NCBI GenBank assembly: GCA_030998015.1 | Contig: JARWMV010000249.1 | Coordinates: 682,001-746,000, forward strand | DNA: 64,000 bases | Source: Ceratorhiza oryzae-sativae | Lineage: Eukaryota; Basidiomycota; Agaricomycetes; Cantharellales; Ceratobasidiaceae | Direction of reading: 5' to 3' | In this document: positions 56,071-64,000 of the stretch, piece by piece | How the letters are laid out: the number at the start of each line of letters is the position of its first letter | How positions within the stretch are numbered: the first letter of the stretch is position 1 | The notes under the pieces: model-generated | What the model saw: the letters and a program-made list of their open reading frames with translations, nothing else | What the model was told of the DNA's origin: nothing | The model's database searches: none | Program-made: the position numbers and the translations under genes

Positions 56071-57706
56071 CTAGGATTTCTTTGCAGGCGAAACCTGGTT
56101 GAAAATCCGACTCCTTTCACTTCTCTCCTTTATGCTACTCAATTCCTGCATTGGCACCGCGAACTGGATATCGGCGGTAGTGTCCTTATCTGAAATAACC
56201 GCGACCAAACACGTCCGCGCTTCGTTTTCGGCGAGGGTATGAAGGGAGAGTATGATGCGACTACAAACAACACTTGAAATTGCTCCTAGTAGGCTAAAGT
56301 CTCGTAGTCATTCATCAATATACTATTACATGAATTGATATACGTATATGATACTACTCACCCAGACCCGTTGGAGGCAATTTTGACTGGCTCAACAGTA
56401 CCGCCAATACATGAAAACATTGCCAGGACCACAAGGGCACCCGAATGGAGTGCGCCACTGGACAAAGTTGTTAGTTTGAATCCACGACGGATGAGAGCAT
56501 GAGAGCATATAGCCTGTTATCATATCGCTTACTTTTTAGCGAGCCGCTGCGTCAAGGGAGTCGTGCCAAACTCTTTGCTCAAGGTCCAAATCCTGGATGT
56601 AGTCATTACAAACATGCAAAGATCATAGGCTAGCGGTATTATGTATATCATCCACATGCTTGTAGGAAGCATGATGACACAGCCAGTGAACACTTCGGGT
56701 ACTAGGGTCATAAAGTCAGTGACGAAACACTATTCTTCAGAGAGGATATATTACGTGGATTCGACAGGTATATAACTTTCTGTCATGAGATCAGCACAAC
56801 GGTGTTCACAACTTGACACAGGGACTTACATCCATTGTTATTTTGACGAAAACGATTGAAACAACAATGGTGAACAACAGCCCGGCAGAAAGGCCGCTAG
56901 CAGAACGGTTCAGGTATCGTCGACAGCAGTCACCACTGGTAAACATACTAGAGTATACGTCTTGAGCGATGGTCAGTCAGGGAATTAACGACTCAATCTG
57001 AGTGAAAGGCTCGCCTGTTGTTGTATATGGCCCCGCAGCGCATTAGGAGGACGCCTGAATGAATCCATGTTACAATTTAGGACACAGAGGGGTAGAACCA
57101 CTAACTACAAATGATGCTCAACTCAATCACGATACCGTAGGCGTAATGTAGTGTGGCCTTCTTGCATCTGATGGAATAATCTACATAGCTAAGTTCGTGA
57201 AGTCGCAAAAAACTTACGTCTGTTAGTATAATCAGTACTATGTGATAGAGACGTGGTAGGATGTACATGCCGCAGGTTGAGGAGAAGGGGCGAATAAAAA
57301 TACTATATTTATCCTCAGCGAATTCCCTAGCTCGTGCAATCAACTACTCACTGGGGATTGCCGAGCTTGGTTGTTAGATATTAGCTAAACCGCATGGTAG
57401 AAACGGAGAGTCAACCAACCCAAGGATAGCGATTGACCAAACTCGATTGAAGTGATACACAGCTCGACCGAAGGACCATGGGGTCCGCCAAATATACCGA
57501 ACTTCGAAGTCAATGCTAGTGAGCCAGTCATAGCCGAGTATGGTCCAGGAGACAACTGGTTTATAAGAAGATGATTTGACAAATAATTTAGGGATGTAGT
57601 GAAGTGGTGACGAACCTGATAGCTGTTTTGCGAGGGCAAGTTGAGCATGCCGTTCTTCGATCAAGCCAATAAAATCGTCTGTTTTGAATAAAGCCATAGT
57701 TGCCAT
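56071..57706 (-). CDS. DUF6533 domain seven-TM protein
   Basis: About eight short exons on the minus strand, roughly 330 residues. The N-terminus is MATMALFKTDDFIGLIEERH, then VVSWTILGYDWLTSIDFEVR and YIWRTPWSFGRAVYHFNRVW, the conserved DUF6533 block with its Asp/Glu-containing 'D.E..Y.W' signature. Further hydrophobic segments are TCGMYILPRLYHIVLIILTD, LHYAYGIVIELSIICS, AGLLFTIVVSIVFVKITMD and VFTGCVIMLPTSMWMIYIIP. After KEFGTTPLTQRLAKK come two exons ending FNQVSPAKKS. These basidiomycete-specific, receptor-like membrane proteins have no known ligand or role. Several exon boundaries are tentative. A second, broken copy lies at 58.7-60.3 kb. Confidence 0.68.
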
Positions 57707-58668
57707 AGAATGACAGAGCCGGTTCAAGCAAAATAACGAGAGATGTTGAGAGCTGCTGCAGAGACAGGGCTGCAACAAGCTTTATACAACCAAACAAAGG
57801 TATTCGAAGTGTTAGCGAGGCATTTCAAGAAGGTCTGCGCAGGCTGAGGTGTGATTGGCCCCGGGGCTTCTCATTGGACTGCATAAATATGATTTTTCAT
57901 GTGATATTGTCGAGTAAAAGCAGGCCAGATTATCATAATTGGATGCCCGAGACTCTAGGACCATCGGGGAGATTCCTGGTGAGCGACAGTAGTCAACCAG
58001 ATTCCGTCTTCTCGACACAAATACAATTACTCGCCCCGATGCTCCAGGACTGATGAATGCGGGGAGCTGGTGCGAAATAGAGCAAACGGAGGCTTACGAA
58101 TTTCAAGGCGAGTTTTCATTTCGTACCCAAGACCGGGCTCATAAATTGCCGAATGGGACCTCATACGTTTGTTAGATTACTTTCAAACCTGGAATAGTGG
58201 GGAGAAGCTTCAAGGTAGCTATAGCCTAAGCAGCAATTCCAGCACCATGTGATTTTCCATGGCGAGATTGCAACAAAGGTCATTGGTCGTTGCGGCTTAT
58301 GAGAGCGATCTGACGCCCAGTGGGCGCAGAGCGCCCGGGAGATGAAATCTTCCGTCTTAGCATACATGTCGAAATGTTGAATTCACAAGCCCGAGCCAGC
58401 GCAGATCAGGCTGTTATGTAGATTTTTGATCTGGACTAGTCCCTATAGAGCTCATGTGGCGCTACCTAATGTGGCAAGAAGCTCCGTGGCATTTGCATGC
58501 CCACCAACGAAGCTCCAATCGGATGTAAGTCTCATATGTGGCTGCTGCTATCGACCAATTATAAATTACATTTGTAGAAATAATTACGTGCATACGCGCA
58601 TCAACTCTGGCAAGTAAAGGAAGCTTAAAATGATAAGATCTGTGCTAGGCCTTGGTTTGTGCCTCCCG
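57707..58668. other. Spacer between DUF6533 copies
   Basis: About 960 bp with the promoter of the intact seven-TM gene at its left end. Small ORFs (for example 58,161-58,367 minus, 58,426-58,617 plus) show no family features. No repeat or RNA gene was recognised. Confidence 0.35.
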
Positions 58669-60340
58669 CTAAACTAGACCATCAATTTCGCCACAGCTGC
58701 TATCCGCTGTCGCGCCTGTAACCGGCGGATGAACCGCCAGGTGAGAACCCCCCACGCTGATGCCAACTCTGTTGGCTGATGAGAGATTCGCGCCGTCACG
58801 GTTGGCGAAAATATGTAACGAAAGGATTGCTCGACTACAAACTACGCTGGACGATGCGCCGAGTATGCTGGTGTACGAGATTACGCTGAGGTGAGTTTCG
58901 CGAGTACTGGGAAAATTATCACACCCAGATCCATTTGCAGCAAATTTCGTTGCTTCGCTAGTATGGCGTTTAGATTGTAAAAAGATCCACAAGCAGATAT
59001 CCACAATTTCTTTGCGCCACAATGCCAAATTTCGTAGATTGCGGCACTGTGGGAATGTGAGAATGTGAGACTCGTAGCATGGTCCAATTTTGTGTGTGAG
59101 CCGGAAGTTTTGTGACTGGGTGGTGACTAACTTTAACTAGTGTGGAAATGTGGCTATTGAACCACATCCTCGCAATCCTGCACTATTGTAACTTAATTTC
59201 TATTCTGCTCGGGTGCTCTGTGGATATTAAGTATGTCGATCTGGACCATAGCCCACACAGGTCGCAGATCGAATGCTTAACCGCACCGATGTGGCTACAC
59301 ACGTGACCTAGAATACATAGAGGTGGGCACTACACACCACACCATTGATTCTCTTGCATTGTAGACTCTTTTTTGGTGTTCCATAAGTGTGATGATCTAA
59401 TTTTGGAGGATGAGGTCCCATTATATGCTTGGGGTCTTGTAGCTAAAGTTAAAATGTATACCATGACAAGTCCTAGTATAGTGGATGTCCAAGAAGCCAA
59501 CCATACCAAACAGGGAGCATGAGGCTATGGAGTAAAGGTGTGTATAGGTTATTTGGTAACTTAGAAGTCTACTATATAGAGTACCACACCCAGCCTTCAA
59601 AATTTAAGTCTGTTTTGTACAGAGTGGGGACTGTAGAGTTGTGGGATTGTGGGATTGTGGGGTTGTGGGGTTGTGGGGTTGTGGGGTTGTGGGTTGTGGG
59701 CCTCTGGGATTGTGGCAAAGTTTGTTGGGTTTTGGTGTTCTATGGCACTTACAGCACTTGTGAGTGGCTTAGCTGTACAGTACTGATTGCTTATATGTGT
59801 TGGTAGATTTTTTCATGTATCTAGCTCTCATTCCTTTATACACACTCTTTGCTTGATAGCTGAACTTGCAAAAAAGTTGTTGGTCCAAAAGCCCATGCTT
59901 GCAAGACTGGGCCCAGACCCTTACTTGCTGAACCCACATTACCACAGATACAAACTGTGTGTTCAATCCCACAATTTGTATATATGCTCAATAAAGATAC
60001 TGTAGGTGAGTTTTTGGCCCACATTCTTGTGTTCCCACACCCACACTTTTCATAGCAAATCCACTAGTAAGATGCTGAAATGTGGTTGAATTTTTTTGCA
60101 ATACAAGCACCATAATCATGACCATTAGCTGAATACAGTGTGATAGTGATGCATACAGCAAGGAACCTGCTGTTTGGCCAAGCATTGAATCAACAGAGTA
60201 GAGCCAAAATCCTTGCTTAGCCAGTCCACCCTCCAGATTGTGAGCATGAATAAACTAATGTCAAATATAAATGAGACAACAGATAGCACCCATATGCTTG
60301 AAAGAACAATGATGATGCACCCTGTAAAGACTGTCAGCAC
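58669..60340 (-). pseudogene. Broken second copy of the DUF6533 seven-TM gene
   Basis: At 60,340-60,170 the minus strand reads VFTGCIIIVLSSIWVLSVVS, ISLFMLTIWRVDWLSKDFGS and LIQCLAKQ, clearly parallel to VFTGCVIMLPTSMWM...SKEFGTTPLTQRLAKK of the intact gene. The next homologous parts, ATKFAANGSG, VVCSRAILSLHIFANRDGAN and the tail to a stop at 58,669, lie more than 1.1 kb away, whereas the spacing in the intact copy is about 130 bp. The intervening DNA is AT-rich and carries a G/T minisatellite. Upstream exons beyond 60,340 were not found. The copy is therefore interrupted and incomplete. Confidence 0.5.
59639..59715 (+). repeat. G/T-rich minisatellite (GTTGTGGG-type units)
   Basis: About eight imperfect copies of GGTTGTGGG/GATTGTGGG in tandem on the plus strand. 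The regular G-runs of three to four could form a G-quadruplex. It lies inside the segment that splits the DUF6533 pseudogene. Confidence 0.85.
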
Positions 60341-60630
60341 TGAGTGAAATGATTTTAGTTGTGAGCCATTCCCTCTCAGAGCATCAAATTAAACTAACAG
60401 GGGTTGGGCAACAGTATGGCTCTCTGTTTCTGAGTAATAAGTGTTGATTGAGTGATTGATTTATTACAACCTGCACAGACAGCCATAACATAACAAGGGA
60501 ATTAACCTATAGTTTATAGCATTTTCTCCTAAGTTGTTATGGGTCAGGGTACACTAGAATATCTAGAGCTTAAGAAAATGTAGATATGTTAGTATACACC
60601 AATCATACTCAATACTTCTTAGACTAGAGT

Positions 60631-61144
60631 TGTCAGAGCTATGACCTGAAGGGTAATGTCAAACACCTAAGGGGCAATGACAAGCCTATGGGCAGTGATG
60701 CCAGAGGCTGTACTGACAACATCTAAGGTAGGACGCACAGTGAGGGTGCAATAAGACACAGGGAGGTAGAAGTATGTGCACTTCCTTAAGAGGACTGGGC
60801 AGGGACTATGGACTAAGAGTCACACAGGTAGTAGAGGGGATATGACAGGAGGTTGAGTTCTGAGGCTTAAGGCTCTCAGACTCTCCCTTATATATTCATA
60901 TGATGAGCTATATCAAATACACATATGGTGCAAGACAACTATCATACAATGTAAGAATGGTGCCACATAACAGAATATTCCAGAAGGTACAAACAGAGCA
61001 TAAACAACAACAAGGTCACATGATTGTAAGTAATTCTATGCATATATCTGATTAAATGGGACTTGTCCAAAAATGTGAGAAAGAGAGATGTATAAAATAT
61101 AGGAAATTCATAATAAAATCTGTGTCATGGTCTAGGCCATGACA
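60631..61144 (-). mobile_element. Solo LTR, 514 bp, with 5-bp target duplication
   Basis: The segment begins TGTCAGAGC and ends GGCCATGACA, the TGTCA...TGACA termini of Ty3/gypsy LTRs. It is flanked on both sides by AGAGT (60,626-60,630 and 61,145-61,149), a perfect 5-bp target-site duplication. On the minus strand it contains ATATATAAGGGAGAG near 60,890, a TATA-like promoter. No internal coding region is attached, so it is a solo LTR left by recombination. Confidence 0.85.
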
Positions 61145-61149
61145 AGAGT

Positions 61150-62637
61150 AAGAAGGCTCAAAGTAGTTGCAATGCAATCAAGTAACACTCAAGGTAGTCT
61201 TAATCTTTCACAGTGTAAACTGACTAATTTATAGGTATAAAGAGCAAGACTACTGTGGTCAGGTTCCCTTAAATATCTTAAATGTAGTTCAGCCCTAGTT
61301 GCTTGGAATAACTGATACTAATCTTAATACTAGAATTAAGTGATAGCTTATAGGATAGATGGTGGACTGCCTAATGCATGTACTTCCTCAGCTACAGGTA
61401 CTTAGATTTCCTCTAATAGCTGGTACTTAATGTCATGCTCAATCAGGCAATATTGTATCCTTATATATCTCTGTATATAAGATACAATGACTCAGAAAGT
61501 ATATAACTAATATGGTACTTTATTCCTTGGTACTAGTTATATAAGAAATCACACACAGACAAGAGAAATAGAAAGAGAAAAGAAACCAATAACTGGTCTG
61601 GGTTGAGTAAGAGGAGGAGGTGGTCTGGAAGGGCCTCAGAGGAGGTCCTTTTATACCCTGAGGAGGGCATTCCAGAGCCAAATAGATACATGCATGCCAG
61701 TGCAATCATCAAAAGAGGGTACTGCTATACTTGGGGTACACCCTAGCCCAGTATAGGATAAGAGAGTAAAGACAGGGTGTGTATCAAAGGCATTGATGCA
61801 TCTGAGACCTGCTATTGGCTTGTAGATCATATTACCATAGTATATACATGTAATGAACAGAGGCTACATCTCAGTGAGTCATAAAGTGAGTCAGAGAAGC
61901 TTCTGGGTCAATTAGGAAGGCTCTCCTGACTCACTGGAGTCATTAGATCTTAATTGATGGTCCAGTAAGATTCTAATGATCTTTGGGCCATTCTGGCACA
62001 AGGATCTGGTGGATTGTGATGATCTTTGGGCAGCAGATACCACTGAAGATTAGCTATCGATAGAGCATAAGATTGCTTTGATAGAATAAGTGGTTGCCAA
62101 GATATGAGTGGTGTGATGTTGCAATCAATATCTCTTGATAAGAGGAAATATTGCAACCTCTGTATCTCTGAGATCTTATTGTAAAAAATTAATAAAATAT
62201 GCATTGGAAAGTGGGAAATTTGTACTATTTAATGAAACTGAAAATAGTACAATTTGGAGCACATACAAATTCAAGTATTTCACAAATTAATTACAGAGGC
62301 ATCACTTGAGGTTGGCAGAGCAAACTAAAATAATAGAAAAATGTTAGTGATCCATAACATAAGTTGAACAAGCTATAAACATAGTCACATGACCTCAGCA
62401 CTTATACTGATGCTTATCATGGTTATCTAACTCACTCCTGCAATTCTCTCCATTGTAACTTGGAGTGAGGAGTGAGTTATCATGTGAGCTCAGTGCTTAA
62501 ATCATGTGACCCTCAGACCTTGTGCAGCTCTATAAGAGTCAGAGCCATAACAACCCTAAGAGTGACTTACTTAATACTTGTTTACACCACATGTGACCTA
62601 TAACATACTGCAGACTGCAGAACAGTCTGACTCATAC
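61150..62637. other. AT-rich repeat-derived DNA
   Basis: No gene. GATGATCTTTGGGC occurs twice (about 61,976 and 62,019), and short purine-rich runs and TATA-like stretches suggest older LTR debris. The base composition is clearly more AT-rich than left of 59 kb. Confidence 0.45.
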
Positions 62638-63013
62638 TGTCAACAACAACAAGTCAGGCAATGAGGAAAATGGTAAGAAAGTAAAAGAACTTGTATTCAA
62701 TGAGAGGTCAAGTTCTTGAGGAGTCCTCTGCAAACTTGACCTGGTTTATATACATAGTACAAGCCACATCATAACAAACAAGTCTGTACAGTGAGTCACA
62801 ACTGATAAGAGATAGAAGCAGTAGAAGTGACTGCGGAACTGCAGAATTTCACATCAGAGTTGAAATACATCTCAGTTATCAGTCCAGAACATCCCCTGAA
62901 TCACATGACACAGATATACCATAAAAGGCAAGTATGTTTTGAAGATGATCTCATAAAATGTAATAAATTGAGAAAATATTATAGAGTGGATATATGCATG
63001 TCAGTTCATGACA
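62638..63013 (-). mobile_element. 3' LTR of a Ty3/gypsy element
   Basis: 376 bp directly following the pol coding region on the minus strand. In that orientation it starts TGTCATGAACTGACATG and ends TTGTTGTTGTTGACA (TGTCA...TGACA ends). A TATATAAACC box lies at about 62,753-62,744. The target duplication partner lies outside the window. Confidence 0.85.
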
Positions 63014-64000
63014 CTTCCCCCCTTCAAGGCACAGGGGTCATGGGGTGCCTTTGGATGTGACTTGACATAGTTGGCAATGAGTTCTGGTGCATTCACCAGG
63101 TCATCATAAGTTAACCATTGTTGCTTGTTGTAGCTGAGCCATTTGACGTAGTATTCAAAAATGTTAGACCTTTTGTTGTATTGTGACTTTATGATCTGTT
63201 CCACTTTGAATTCTTCTTCCCCTTCAGGAGTTACCACAGGTGGTGGTGGGGGAACCTGATGGCCATAGGGGTCATCTTTATATCTGGTGAGAAGTGAAAC
63301 ATGAAACACTGGGTGTATTTTCATGGTTATTGGTAGGTCCAATTTGAAAGCATGTGTGCCATGTTGTGCTACCACCTTGAATGGTCCAACTCTTTTGTGG
63401 GCCAGTTTCCTGGAGGCCTGTTGTGTCCGTATGTTCTTGGTATCAAGCCAGACTTTGTCTCCAACCTTAATAGCTTCTGGGGTCCAATGCTTCTGGTCAT
63501 AGTATTCCTTGATCCTCTGGTTTGCTATTTCCAGAGCTGCCCTAAGTTTGTTGTGGCCCTTTTGGAGCCATTCTGCATGGTTGTCTGCTAAGGGGAGTTC
63601 TTGTTCCTCCCTGTCCCCAACTGCCAGCCTTGGATGGAAACTGTAGTTTGCAAAGAATGGTGATTTGCCAGTCAAGGCATTGACACTGTTATTGTAGGCA
63701 AATTCAGCCAATGGTAGGAGTGAGACCCAGTTGTCTTGCCAGTCTGATACATAATGTCTGATGTACCCTTCCACTACTTGGTTGGCCCTTTCAGACTGGC
63801 CATCTGTCTGAGGGTGATATGCTGTGGAGTAGGAGGGTTTTATATCCAGCTGTTTGTATAAGTGCCTTAGGAATTTGGATGCAAAGTTGGGGCTGCAGTC
63901 TGAGATTGTTTTCTGTGGTAACCCATGAAGTTTCCATACATATGTTAGGAACAAGTTGGCGCAATCCATAGCACTGGCTTCTGATTGACATGGGATAAAG
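63001..64000 (-). CDS. Ty3/gypsy chromovirus polyprotein, integrase C-terminus and chromodomain (partial)
   Basis: The 3' end of pol runs off the right edge; the visible ORF continues to at least 63,969. It encodes the end of the integrase core (GLPQKTISDCSPNFASKFLR, then YHPQTDGQSERANQVVEGYI with the catalytic-domain Glu region), the conserved WVSLLPLAEFAYNNSVNALT, and the GPY/F module (KLAHKRVGPFKVVAQHGTHA, IHPVFHVSLL). A C-terminal chromodomain follows (EEFKVEQIIKSQYNKRSNIF, EYYVKWLSYNKQQWLTYDDL), which marks a chromovirus that targets heterochromatin. The stop codon at 63,003-63,001 lies inside the 3' LTR. The visible frame is uninterrupted, which suggests a young insertion. Confidence 0.94.
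   Translation of the reverse strand, partial: FIPCQSEASAMDCANLFLTYVWKLHGLPQKTISDCSPNFASKFLRHLYKQLDIKPSYSTAYHPQTDGQSERANQVVEGYIRHYVSDWQDNWVSLLPLAEFAYNNSVNALTGKSPFFANYSFHPRLAVGDREEQELPLADNHAEWLQKGHNKLRAALEIANQRIKEYYDQKHWTPEAIKVGDKVWLDTKNIRTQQASRKLAHKRVGPFKVVAQHGTHAFKLDLPITMKIHPVFHVSLLTRYKDDPYGHQVPPPPPVVTPEGEEEFKVEQIIKSQYNKRSNIFEYYVKWLSYNKQQWLTYDDLVNAPELIANYVKSHPKAPHDPCALKGGSVMN
63014..63025 (-). other. Polypurine tract of the chromovirus
   Basis: On the minus strand GAAGGGGGGAAG directly precedes the LTR start TGTCATG. This is the expected primer site for plus-strand cDNA synthesis. It overlaps the last codons of pol. Confidence 0.8.

Noticed and set aside
61121..61144. Short palindrome TCATGG..CCATGA taken as a separate hairpin
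   Set aside because: It is the terminal part of the solo LTR defined by the AGAGT target duplication.
1..64000. CRISPR arrays, operons, ribosome binding sites and bacterial attachment sites
   Set aside because: None were seen; the exon-intron structure shows a eukaryotic genome.

Overview
The window looks like an Agaricomycete (Basidiomycota) nuclear chromosome, most like the Rhizoctonia/Ceratobasidiaceae group. The evidence is roughly balanced GC in the genic part, coding genes broken every 50-250 nt by 45-75 nt GT..AG introns, genes packed on both strands in divergent and convergent pairs, and basidiomycete-type families (DUF6533 seven-TM protein, a DUF6593-like protein, F-box-like LRR proteins, a WOPR regulator). 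The genus is an inference from protein style, not a search result.

0-31 kb is mostly conserved genes: a partial divergent ORF at the left edge, vacuolar alpha-mannosidase (GH38, AMS1-like), a Gti1/Pac2 (WOPR) transcription factor, a secreted phytase-like/esterase-like protein, a RidA-family deaminase, an F-box-like protein, the Arp2/3 subunit ARPC5, phospholipid methyltransferase OPI3, a WD40 protein resembling the TFIIIC tau91/Sfc6 subunit, SRP9, a PhyH dioxygenase and a DUF6593-like protein. Gene-poor spacers lie at 7.7-10.7, 12.9-14.4, 15.2-17.1, 27.2-30.0 and 30.8-34.6 kb.

34.5-40.3 kb is a compact ubiquitin block. It holds a multi-pass membrane protein with a split RING-H2-like motif, divergently paired with a UBC7-type E2, followed by an RBR (TRIAD3/RNF216-like) E3. 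A second F-box-like LRR gene follows at 40.7-42.5 kb.

43.3-54.8 kb is the most unusual stretch. Three dispersed paralogues of a small all-helical protein (two apparently intact, one with an in-frame TAG) resemble fungal MLKL/HeLo-like N-terminal four-helix bundles. They are interleaved with a membrane protein that has a His plus Asn-Cys (LRAT/NlpC-like) signature and with an HSPA12-type Hsp70 that has a long disordered N-terminus. This is the best candidate for an undescribed system, possibly a cell-death or allorecognition neighbourhood; that function is inference only.

54.8-64 kb grades into repeats: a 610-bp foldback element with ~180-bp inverted arms, a DUF6533 seven-TM gene, a broken second copy of it split by inserted AT-rich/G-T-rich DNA, a 514-bp solo LTR with a 5-bp target duplication, and the 3' end of a Ty3/gypsy chromovirus (integrase C-terminus, chromodomain, polypurine tract and 3' LTR) running off the right edge. 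A Tc1/mariner-like MITE of 205 bp sits at 42.9 kb.
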